Part shown: in pieces, positions 56,627 through 64,000 of the stretch | Layout of the letters: every line of letters begins with the position of its first letter | Numbering within the stretch: position 1 is the stretch's first letter | Assembly: GCF_003205615.1 (NCBI RefSeq) | Contig: NZ_PYBV01000027.1 | Span: 128,678 to 192,677 of the forward strand | Length of the DNA: 64,000 bases | Source of the DNA: Micromonospora arborensis | GTDB lineage: Bacteria; Actinomycetota; Actinomycetes; Mycobacteriales; Micromonosporaceae | Reading direction: 5' to 3' | Notes under the pieces: model-generated | The model's database searches: none | What the model was told of the DNA's origin: nothing | What the model saw: only the letters and a program-made list of their open reading frames with translations | Made by a program: the position numbers and the translations under genes

Positions 56627-56832
56627 TGCCGTAGGTCGAAATTGACGGCCCACCGACCGTCGCGGCACACAGTATCAGGCAACACGCCGGCCGACGCCAG
56701 CGGAAGTTTCTCCCAGGCGAACCGCTGGCCGGGCATTTTCAGTAGTATGCCGACGGCTGTGCGTACCCGTCTCCTACCGGGTGCGCTGCCCCGGCGTCCT
56801 GACGAGGTCGCCGATCACCCTCGGAGCCGCAA

Positions 56833-58533
56833 ATGATCACCCGCCGCAGCCTCCTCGTCGGCACCGGCTGTTTGGCCCTGGCCAGTGACGCGCCGCGGCC
56901 GAGACGCTTCGTGCTACCCACGCCATCCGGAGGCGACGACACCACGGCGCTCAATACAACGCTCCGTATCGGCGCTGGTGGTCTCATCCATGCCCCCGAG
57001 GGCGCCCAGTACCGGGTCAGTGCCCCACTCGTGGTCTACAGCGACACCACTCTCGTCATGGCCGACAGCACCGTCACCCTGGTGCCAGGTAGCGGCTGCA
57101 ACCTGCTCACCAACATGGCGGTCGCGGGCGGCGGCCGGGATCGCAACATCCGAGTAACCGGTGGCACCTGGATTCGCGCCGACCTGGCCGGCGGCATCGG
57201 TCCAGCTCTACACACGCTGTGCTTCCGGCGGGTCGACAACCTCTTGCTTGAAGGGCTCGCGGTGAAGACCTTCGGTGACAAGTATGCGATTTCCCTCGGT
57301 GACGTCACCGACGCCACCGTCAACAGGATCTCCTTCGCTGTGCAGTCCGACGGCGTGCACATCCAAGGGCCGGCCGTGCGAACCAGGGTCACCACGCTGC
57401 GAGGGTCGACCGGCGACGACACGGTCGCCATCACACCCCGCGACTGGCAGGCGTACGACGATGTCTCAGGGCCGGTCATCGACACCCACATTGAGGACAT
57501 CGACGTGACTTCCGCCGCAGCCTTGGTCAAGGTTCTCGGTGGATCGCCGGAAACCGCCGCGCTCCGCACCACCGTCCGCGGTGTCGCCGGAAGTGCCCGC
57601 AACAACGTCCTCTGGGTCGGCGATGACACGGCTGAGTGGCGCACGACCGGCGGTCAGATCGACGAACTGACCGTGGAACGGGTCACTGCCGCCACGGTGC
57701 CCGGCCGGCACGTTCTCTACCTCAACGGCTCGAACGTCGGCCGCGTCCAGATCCGGGAGCTGACCTTCGCCGACCCGGGCGCGGACGGGGCGCTCGTGCG
57801 GATCGCGTCCCGTACCGCCGCGGCCGTCGCGGAGCTTAGCGTCGAACGCGTCGACGTCGCGCAGCTCGGCGCTGGGCCCGTCGTGGGCGTCGACCAGACC
57901 GCACGGGTTGAACGACTGCGGGTGGACCGACTGACCGTCACCGCCGCGGCCGCCGGCGCCTCATTGGTGCGGATCGCCGGGACTGTGAATGACCTCGCCG
58001 TGCGGGCGGTCACCGCCGCTGTCCCCGGCGACAGCTACCTCCTGGAGCTGCCGCAGTGGGCCAAGGACGCCGCCGTACGTCAGGCGAGTGTGTCGGACAC
58101 GGGCGTCGCCGGCCGTGGTGGTGGCCTGGTCGCCGCCACCGCCGCGACTCACACCCTGCCGCAGTTGGCCCTGACCAACATACGGACGGCCGGGAAGCCC
58201 TGGCTCGTCAATCTGAACACTCACACCGACCTGCGCTTGTCGGATGTCACCATCGAAGACACCACCGGTGGGGTGTTGAAGGTCCACAGCTCGGGCGCGG
58301 CAGTCGTCCGAGGCGACACACTACGGACCGCCCCCGGCTCGCCCGGAGTGGCCGTGTCCTCCGGCGGTTCGGTGACCTCGTACGCGCGGGACCTGGCCGT
58401 CGACGTCAGCCGGCTCGTACGCGCCGAGGGCAGCACCGCCACGAACACCAACGGCCGGCTGTCCTGTGGGACAGGGCCGGTGGTGTGTTCCCGACTGACC
58501 TGGCAGAACCTCCGGACCGGCGCCACCTACTGA
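56833..58533 (+). CDS. Secreted right-handed beta-helix protein, pectate-lyase/GH28-like
   Basis: A 566-residue protein. The start MITRRSLLVGTGCLALAS is a Tat-like or lipoprotein-like signal (twin Arg, then Cys13). The rest is a repetitive right-handed beta-helix: GDDTTALNTTLR near the start is the pectate-lyase-superfamily opening, followed by short strand repeats (NIRVTGGTW, NLLLEGLAVKTFGDKYAISLG, SDGVHIQGPAV with the GDD block after it). Catalytic residues cannot be assigned with confidence. It is the only plus-strand gene within this part of the locus. It may trim, lyse or acetyl-modify the exopolysaccharide. Confidence 0.82.
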   Translation: MITRRSLLVGTGCLALASDAPRPRRFVLPTPSGGDDTTALNTTLRIGAGGLIHAPEGAQYRVSAPLVVYSDTTLVMADSTVTLVPGSGCNLLTNMAVAGGGRDRNIRVTGGTWIRADLAGGIGPALHTLCFRRVDNLLLEGLAVKTFGDKYAISLGDVTDATVNRISFAVQSDGVHIQGPAVRTRVTTLRGSTGDDTVAITPRDWQAYDDVSGPVIDTHIEDIDVTSAAALVKVLGGSPETAALRTTVRGVAGSARNNVLWVGDDTAEWRTTGGQIDELTVERVTAATVPGRHVLYLNGSNVGRVQIRELTFADPGADGALVRIASRTAAAVAELSVERVDVAQLGAGPVVGVDQTARVERLRVDRLTVTAAAAGASLVRIAGTVNDLAVRAVTAAVPGDSYLLELPQWAKDAAVRQASVSDTGVAGRGGGLVAATAATHTLPQLALTNIRTAGKPWLVNLNTHTDLRLSDVTIEDTTGGVLKVHSSGAAVVRGDTLRTAPGSPGVAVSSGGSVTSYARDLAVDVSRLVRAEGSTATNTNGRLSCGTGPVVCSRLTWQNLRTGATY

Positions 58534-58554
58534 GCAGGTGACGCCGACCGCGTC

Positions 58555-60078
58555 TCAGAGGGCCTTGCGGGACAGCACACGCTTGAGATCCGCAGGGGTG
58601 AGCGCACGGGCCAGCAACACCGCTCCGCCGAACATCGCACCGGCCAACGCCGCCTCGACGGGCCAGGGAAGCCGGACCAGCCACAGTACGAGGATCGTGA
58701 CCGCACCGACGACGAAGACACTCGCCATCTGGCGCACCGGAAGCCTTGACGCCATCGCCCGAGCGGCGAGAAGACAGGTCGCGACGCCGATGACCAGTTC
58801 CGTTCCTGCGGCGACCGCTGCGGCACCTGTGGCTCCCCACTGGGCACATGCCCAGAACTGGGCAGCGAGGTTGACGACCGCCACCGAGACGGTCAGGACA
58901 GCGATCGGCCGCACGAGGCCCAGCGCGGAGCAGATCGTCGTGCCAACATAACCCAGGGTGACGCCGATGAAGGCCACGGCCAGCAGGATCAGCGGCGCGA
59001 CCGCCGGACCGAACTCGTCGCCATACAGGTAGGCGACAAGAGCGGGGGCAAGCGCGATCAGCATGACCGCCGTACCCACGCCGATCACTGCCCCGGTACG
59101 TGTCGCCAGGCTGAAGATCAGGGTCCGGCGATGTGGGTCCATTGACATGCTGTTGGCGACGATCGGTAGCAGCGGGGCCACCAGCATGGCCGGGCCGAGC
59201 TGGGCGACGTCCAGGAACTTGTACGCGGCCGAGTAGTAGCCGACCTCGGCAGCTCCTTGGAGATGGAACAGGATGACCGAACCGAGGCGGTAGTAGGCCA
59301 TGACGGCCAGCGCGCTGATCGCGAGCGGCCAGCTCATCGCGAAGATCCGACCCGCTTCCGCCCACGAGGGCCGACCGAGTGGTACGAGCCGCCGGTTGAT
59401 CGCCACGCCGACGCAGGTCTGCAACACGACGACGGCGACGAAGAACCAGGCGAGCAGGACGACGTCGCCGCCGATACCCGCGATGACGACTACCGCGACC
59501 AGCCAGAGAACCCCCTGCACGAGCGCGAGGATGGCCGAGACTTCGGGCCGGAAACGTGCCATCGCCCCGGCGGTGAGGATGGACGCCGCAGACAGCGGCG
59601 TCGCGATGGCGACGACGCTGACGACGGCACTCGAATCGCCGAACAACCCCTGTGCGGCGCAGATCAGCAGGGCCACCGTCGCGGCGAACGCCACCGACGT
59701 GCGGATGACCAGGCCGGTGCTCAGAATGCGGCCGGCCGCCGCCTTCTCCCGTGCGATCCGGGAGCTCACGGTGATCGTGGTGCCCATGTCGGCGACCTGC
59801 GCCGCCGCCGTGCCGAGGGTGAGCGCCAGGGCGAAGACCCCGTACCCCTCCGGGTTGAGGTAGCGGGCCAGCACGGAGGTGGTCGCCATGCCCACAACCA
59901 TGCCCAGCAGCCTAAGCCCGAGGGAGATCGCCGTGGCCGTGCTCAGGCCACGGGCCGACCGGGCGCCGCCGGTCGGACCGCCGGGCTCGTCGATCGTCCC
60001 GGCGTCCGCCGGAAGGGTGCCGACCATCGCAGCATCGCGGTCGCCCGGCCCAGTTGTCATTCGGTCGGTCGCGGTCAT
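58555..60078 (-). CDS. Polysaccharide flippase, Wzx/MATE-like
   Basis: A 507-residue protein with 12-14 TM helices of the MOP superfamily: STATAISLGLRLLGMVVGM opening, LNPEGYGVFALAL (the Y/F-G motif of flippases), and FLDVAQLGPAMLVAPLLPIV. The N-terminus of about 45 residues is polar. ATG 60078 overlaps the next gene's stop as ATGA, with GGAGTG upstream. It should move the undecaprenyl-linked repeat unit across the membrane for the Wzy-like polymerase. Confidence 0.92.
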   Translation of the reverse strand: MTATDRMTTGPGDRDAAMVGTLPADAGTIDEPGGPTGGARSARGLSTATAISLGLRLLGMVVGMATTSVLARYLNPEGYGVFALALTLGTAAAQVADMGTTITVSSRIAREKAAAGRILSTGLVIRTSVAFAATVALLICAAQGLFGDSSAVVSVVAIATPLSAASILTAGAMARFRPEVSAILALVQGVLWLVAVVVIAGIGGDVVLLAWFFVAVVVLQTCVGVAINRRLVPLGRPSWAEAGRIFAMSWPLAISALAVMAYYRLGSVILFHLQGAAEVGYYSAAYKFLDVAQLGPAMLVAPLLPIVANSMSMDPHRRTLIFSLATRTGAVIGVGTAVMLIALAPALVAYLYGDEFGPAVAPLILLAVAFIGVTLGYVGTTICSALGLVRPIAVLTVSVAVVNLAAQFWACAQWGATGAAAVAAGTELVIGVATCLLAARAMASRLPVRQMASVFVVGAVTILVLWLVRLPWPVEAALAGAMFGGAVLLARALTPADLKRVLSRKAL

Positions 60079-61148
60079 GTAAGGCACTCCCCAAAGATTT
60101 GCTCGTACGCGTCCAGCCAGGTCTCGCGGCCGTGGCGCTGCTCGACGTACGACTGCCCGCTGCCCCGCAGTTCCAGCAGCCCTTCTGCTGCCCCGGGAGT
60201 CAACTCTGATGGACCACCGATCACGAGACCTCCACAGCCTGGCACCAGCTCGGTGCCGGGGTCGCCGTGGAACGCAACGACGGGCAGGCCGGCGGCGGCG
60301 GCCTCTAGGACACAGGTCGGCGTGCCGTCGGTCTCCGCCCCGCAGTAGAGGTAGAAGTCGCTGGCCGCGAGGAGCTCCGGCACGTCCTCGCGATGGCCGG
60401 TGAAGTGCACGTCGGCGCTGCCGGCACTCAGCCGTTCGAGCCGCTCGCGGTCCGGTCCGTCTCCCACGACGACAAGCGCGCTCTCACTGGCGAGCGCCGC
60501 CGCGATCGCCCGGTCGTGACGCTTGGCCCCGTGCAGGCGCGACGCGAGGACGGCGACCCGGCGATCCTGGAAATGGGGCGGCAGCAGCCGCTCGCGCAGG
60601 GCCGCCCGCGCCTCGGCCGGTGGAGCGGCGAAGCGCCGCGTGTCGATCGAGTTCGGAACAACGACGAGCTTGTCCCGGCCGATCACCGGTTCGAGGTCGC
60701 GTGCGACGGCCTCGCCGACGCAGACCACCCGGGAAACATGCTCCGCAGCGCGCGCGTAGCCCGCGAGGAGTAGGCGTCCTGCCGGCCCGCCCATCCATCG
60801 TCCGTGTTCGGTCCAGATCACTGGCGCCCGACGGGACAGGGGTGCGGTCAGGGCGATCTGCTCTCGCTTGAACTGGAGATAGTAGATGGAGGCGTCGGCG
60901 ACGACCTGCGTCCGGTGCCGCTCCAGGGGAACCCTCAGGAGCCCCGCCGCCATCGTCTTGCGCGACCACTTCGGCCCGAGCCCGATCTCCCGCCGGTCGA
61001 GGCCGTGCTCCTCCCAACCCGGGCACTGGCCGTACAACATGACCTCGTGGCCACGTGCGCGCATACCCTGCCCGAGCGCGACGGTGTGTGCTTCCGCGCC
61101 ACCGGCGGTGTCGGAGACGGAAATCATCGCAACGGTCAGCGTGGACAA
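60075..61148 (-). CDS. Glycosyltransferase family 4
   Basis: A 357-residue GT4 with the opening ISVSDTAGGAEAHTVALGQG, FLYCG-like donor region YLYCGAETDGTPTCVLEAAAAG (E-x7-E), and SIDTRRF in the middle. TTG 61148 is proposed as start: GAGG lies 6 nt upstream and gives STLTVAMISVSD; the ATG seven codons on would cut the first beta strand. Overlaps Wzx by ATGA. Repeat-unit sugar transferase by context. Confidence 0.85.
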   Translation of the reverse strand: MSTLTVAMISVSDTAGGAEAHTVALGQGMRARGHEVMLYGQCPGWEEHGLDRREIGLGPKWSRKTMAAGLLRVPLERHRTQVVADASIYYLQFKREQIALTAPLSRRAPVIWTEHGRWMGGPAGRLLLAGYARAAEHVSRVVCVGEAVARDLEPVIGRDKLVVVPNSIDTRRFAAPPAEARAALRERLLPPHFQDRRVAVLASRLHGAKRHDRAIAAALASESALVVVGDGPDRERLERLSAGSADVHFTGHREDVPELLAASDFYLYCGAETDGTPTCVLEAAAAGLPVVAFHGDPGTELVPGCGGLVIGGPSELTPGAAEGLLELRGSGQSYVEQRHGRETWLDAYEQIFGECLT

Positions 61149-61161
61149 GGTCGTCCTCTTC

Positions 61162-62244
61162 TCAGCCGACACGAGTCCGGCCATCGGTCCGGCTCTGCTG
61201 AGCGGCGTTGTACTCGTGGAGGTAGCGCCCGGCGGCGTCTGCAGTGTCGAGCGGCTGCGCCCCAGTGTCGTACGCGGCGACGATGGCGTCCCGTACCGCC
61301 TCGACGCTGGTGTCACGCGCGACGGCGGTGGCAAGTTCGCCCAGCCCACCGCACGGCACCACCGCCGTCGGCACACCCAGCCGGGCTGCCACCGCGAGGA
61401 CACCGGACTGGCTGGCGATCTGATAGGGCGCGACGACGACGTCGGCGGCGGCGACCAGCGCGGTGAAATCGTCGACGTCCAGGTAGCGGTAGTCGGTCAT
61501 CACCGCGGCCCCGGTCTGCGCGACCAGCGCGTCCACCTGCGTGCCCGGTCCCAGGTCCTCGCCGACCACCGCTCCCCGCCAGCCGGGGAGGCCCGCCAGG
61601 GCCTGGACGAACAACCCCGGATTCTTGTCGGCACGGACCTGACCAGGCAGCAGGGCGAGCCGGCCACCATCCGGGTTGAGTTCGGCCCGCCAGCGTCGGA
61701 CCCGCGCCGGGTCGGCGGGTGGCGTCCACTGCACCAGGGGAACCTGCGCGACGTTCGCCACCCCCCGGTCGAGCAGCAGCCGCCGGTCGGCGTCCGAGTA
61801 GACGAGGACCCGATCGGAGCCCTCGAGCGCGCTGCGCAGTGCGCGGCCACCCCCTGGGGCGTTCGACCGAACGAAGGTGTTGTGCGGGCTGGTGACGACG
61901 GTCGCGGCGCGACGCCGGGCCACCGACACCAGTTCCGGGGTCAGCGCGAACATGCCCTGGATGTGGACGACGTCGTTCGAGTCGATCGCGCGGTGGAGGT
62001 GCGGCAGCGTCCGGACGACGTAACGGGCCGACGTCCGAGCCTGCCGGACCACCCGGTTGGAAGAGGCGCGGTGCCAGCTGACGCACCGGCACAGGCGGAC
62101 CGTGGCAGGTGCCGCGTCGCAGTCGTCGGCGGTGTGGACGACCACGTCCACACCGAGCGTCACCAGGCCGGCGGCCACCTCGACGGTGTGGTTGAAGACA
62201 CCACCCCGACCACCGGACTCGATGAGGTGGACACGCCGGATCAC
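61162..62244 (-). CDS. Glycosyltransferase family 4
   Basis: A 360-residue GT4-like enzyme with the N-terminal loop ESGGRGGVFNHTVEVAAG, HIQGMFALTPELVS, and a donor-site region around VAPYQIASQSGVLAVAARLG, where the usual first Glu is Gln. GTG 62244 overlaps the upstream stop (GTGA). It lies 13 bp before the next GT4. Function as a repeat-unit transferase is inferred from position. Confidence 0.83.
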   Translation of the reverse strand: MIRRVHLIESGGRGGVFNHTVEVAAGLVTLGVDVVVHTADDCDAAPATVRLCRCVSWHRASSNRVVRQARTSARYVVRTLPHLHRAIDSNDVVHIQGMFALTPELVSVARRRAATVVTSPHNTFVRSNAPGGGRALRSALEGSDRVLVYSDADRRLLLDRGVANVAQVPLVQWTPPADPARVRRWRAELNPDGGRLALLPGQVRADKNPGLFVQALAGLPGWRGAVVGEDLGPGTQVDALVAQTGAAVMTDYRYLDVDDFTALVAAADVVVAPYQIASQSGVLAVAARLGVPTAVVPCGGLGELATAVARDTSVEAVRDAIVAAYDTGAQPLDTADAAGRYLHEYNAAQQSRTDGRTRVG

Positions 62245-63395
62245 AGGGCCGCCTTTCGGGTGACGAGGGCCGCGATGGAGTCAACCACCTCGGCGACCGT
62301 TCGGGACCAGCCGAGCGCCTCACAGCGTCGCCACCCGGTCAGCTCCCGCGCGTGCCGGGTGGGCAGGTCACGCACCGCGTCGACGACCGCCATCGCGAAG
62401 GAATGCGGATCGTCCGCCGACCAGTAGGCGTCGGCGTCCCGCAGGGCGTCCGGTAGGCCCTGGGCAGCGAACGGGCTCATCACGACTGAACGCCCACGCG
62501 ACATCGACTCGGTCAGCTTGAGTTGTGAACCGCCGCCGGTGGTGGCGGGCGCGACGGTCACCGCCGCACCGGCGTACGCCTCCGCCACGTCGTCGAGGGT
62601 GCCGAGGATGGTGACCCCCGGAATGCCGGCCAACTCCTCGGCCAATGCCTCGCTCCGCCGGCCGGCGACCACCAGGCGGGTCTCGGGGGATTCGGCGTGC
62701 ACAAGGGGCCAGACGTCCCGCACCAGCGTCCGCAGCGCCAGCACGTTCGGCTCGTAGTCGTACGACGCCAAGGCGAGCACGTACCCGTCGGCCGGCGACG
62801 GATCATACGGCCAGATGTCGACGCCGTTGGGGGCCAGGATGACCTGCCGGGCCCACTTGCTCAGGACGTCCAGGTCCGACTGCGCGAGCGCGACACAGAT
62901 TTCGGCATGAGCCGCGACCCTGGGCTCCCAGAAGCCGGCCTTGGCCGCCTCGGCGCGGCGGGCCATCCGTTGCCAGCCCTGAGCCGAGGTCACCAGGGTC
63001 TGTAGACGTTGACTCTCGATGTTGGCGAACTCGACGATCTGTGGCACCCGACGGGACTGCGGGGGTGCCCACGCTGCCAGGTAGGAGTGTGACCAGTACA
63101 CCGCGTCGGGCTGGAAGTCGGCGCAGAGCGCGTCCAGGGATTCGGCGATGGGCACCATGTAGTGGCCGCCCAGGTGGGGTCGACCGGAGGCTCGGGTGCG
63201 GACCGTCGAGGGCGGTGACCAGGGCAGCGGACGGGTCTCGACCGGCGGATCCACCTGGCGGTTGCCATGATCGGGGAACGTGACCAGCACCTCGACATGC
63301 TTGCTCAGCGCCTCTGCAACCCGGGCGGTCCGGATCCGCCCTCCATGCTGAGCCGGCCAGGGCGGCTCGACGCTGACGACCAGGACCCGGCTCAT
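62241..63395 (-). CDS. Glycosyltransferase family 4
   Basis: A 384-residue GT4 with opening VVSVEPPWPAQHGGRIRTAR, a central FANIESQRLQT acceptor region, and donor-site segment TTGGGSQLKLTESMSRG (E in place of the second acid). ATG 63395 is the first start that keeps the GT-B beta strand; a long upstream extension is Gly/Arg-rich and unsupported. It ends in GTGA with the next gene. Confidence 0.85.
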   Translation of the reverse strand: MSRVLVVSVEPPWPAQHGGRIRTARVAEALSKHVEVLVTFPDHGNRQVDPPVETRPLPWSPPSTVRTRASGRPHLGGHYMVPIAESLDALCADFQPDAVYWSHSYLAAWAPPQSRRVPQIVEFANIESQRLQTLVTSAQGWQRMARRAEAAKAGFWEPRVAAHAEICVALAQSDLDVLSKWARQVILAPNGVDIWPYDPSPADGYVLALASYDYEPNVLALRTLVRDVWPLVHAESPETRLVVAGRRSEALAEELAGIPGVTILGTLDDVAEAYAGAAVTVAPATTGGGSQLKLTESMSRGRSVVMSPFAAQGLPDALRDADAYWSADDPHSFAMAVVDAVRDLPTRHARELTGWRRCEALGWSRTVAEVVDSIAALVTRKAAL

Positions 63396-63460
63396 ACCCG
63401 CACCACCCGATTCCCCGTGTGCGACCGCGCAGCGGCCGCTGATCGATGCCCCATTGCCCG

Positions 63461-64000
63461 CTAACGTCCCCGGGCCAGTTCGGTTTGCAGGAGCTCCCGC
63501 AGCACCGCGCCGCGGCCCTCCCAGCCGTGCTCCGCAGCACTCGTCATCCGATCGGTCACGACGGTGTCGGAGACCGGTTGAAGCAGCTCCACCACGCGGT
63601 GGGCGAAGTCGTCCACCGCGGCCATCGTCACGTGGGGGTTCGTGCGCGCCAACTCCGTCACCGACGGAAGCCCGGTGCTCACGACGGACAGCCCCGAGGA
63701 CAGGTACTCGAAACACTTCAGTGGGCTGACACCCCGGGTGTAGTCATTGATCGAGTACGGGATGAGCCCCACTGCGCACGTACCCGCCACCTCGGCAAGC
63801 TGAGCGGGCGTGAGGACGCCGAGGTGGCGGGCCCCGAGTTCCTCGAGGCGCCGCAGCTCCGCGTCGAAGCTGCCACCACCGGCTGCGAGTGGACCCGCCA
63901 GCAGCAGCTCGCCACGACCACGAACTGCGGTAGCGACAGCTTCGAGGATCCGCATGTCTAGCTTGTGAACGGTGAGATTGCCCGAGAACAGGACGGCGGG
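63461..64000 (-). CDS. Glycosyltransferase family 4, N-terminal part outside the window
   Basis: The minus-strand frame is open to the right edge (reads FSGNLTVHKLDMRILEAV), so the gene continues beyond 64000; the ATG at 63955 lies within the donor domain and is not the start. About 180 residues are visible, with the GT-B donor-site pattern YTRGVSPLKCFEYLSSGLSVV. It ends 66 bp before the next GT4 start. Another transferase of the exopolysaccharide locus. Confidence 0.85.
   Translation of the reverse strand, partial: PAVLFSGNLTVHKLDMRILEAVATAVRGRGELLLAGPLAAGGGSFDAELRRLEELGARHLGVLTPAQLAEVAGTCAVGLIPYSINDYTRGVSPLKCFEYLSSGLSVVSTGLPSVTELARTNPHVTMAAVDDFAHRVVELLQPVSDTVVTDRMTSAAEHGWEGRGAVLRELLQTELARGR

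Noticed and set aside
1..64000. CRISPR arrays, insertion sequences, rRNA genes
   Set aside because: No regularly spaced repeats, transposase motifs or rRNA-like sequences were seen.

Overview
The window is high-GC DNA with strong G/C bias at third codon positions, many GTG starts, actinobacterial -10 boxes (TANNNT) and actinobacteria-typical gene families: SARP regulator, paired L,D-transpeptidase lipoproteins, an oligoribonuclease, a UbiA relative of decaprenyl-phosphate phosphoribosyltransferase, and an LCP protein. The gene content and intergenic style fit the Micromonosporaceae, with Micromonospora the best guess. This is inference; there is no rRNA or other species marker here. No integrase, transposase or CRISPR array was seen.

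1-7.4 kb: a truncated gene with an Arg/Glu-rich repeat, then an efflux operon (lipoprotein, HlyD/MacA-like adaptor, MacB-like ATPase and permease) followed by an OmpR-type two-component system. The lipoprotein and the kinase sensor share a cysteine-pair motif.

7.5-30.5 kb: four identical tRNA-Lys(CTT) genes, all on the minus strand, each with its own -10 box and terminator. They divide the region into three cargo blocks. Block A (7.7-21.1 kb) is a divergent glycan/glycolipid-like cluster: SDR, UbiA prenyltransferase, GT4 and aldo/keto reductase on one side; EEP membrane protein, two GT2, a SARP-NB-ARC regulator, a flippase-like protein, GT4 and an SDR on the other. Block B (21.5-22.6 kb) is a SufR/COG2345-like regulator with DUF3291. 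Block C (22.8-30.3 kb) holds DUF6582, an M16-peptidase fusion with a helical partner and a methyltransferase, a polytopic membrane protein and a NarL-type two-component system.

30.7-36.9 kb: two paralogous L,D-transpeptidase lipoproteins, tRNA-His, orn, a GT87 mannosyltransferase and a two-TM protein. 37-42.7 kb: copper genes (YcnI-like and CopC-CopD/YcnJ-like) facing an ECF sigma factor, MauE/DoxX-like protein, DsbA-like thioredoxin and an unknown membrane protein. 42.7-45.5 kb: cobalt ECF transporter cbiMNQO with a palindromic operator candidate over its -35. 45.6-50 kb: bcp, an HNH endonuclease gene whose stop codon lies inside an unusual short tRNA with a UAG anticodon, a GNAT enzyme, an expansin-like protein, a MOSC protein and a methyltransferase-like gene that seems to lack its SAM-binding core.

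50-64 kb: a Wzx/Wzy-type exopolysaccharide locus: LCP protein, initiating sugar phosphotransferase, GT4, GT2, Wzy-like polymerase, a secreted beta-helix protein, Wzx flippase and four GT4 enzymes, the last cut by the window edge. Many genes in the window carry a -10 box exactly six or seven bases before the start codon, which predicts leaderless mRNAs.
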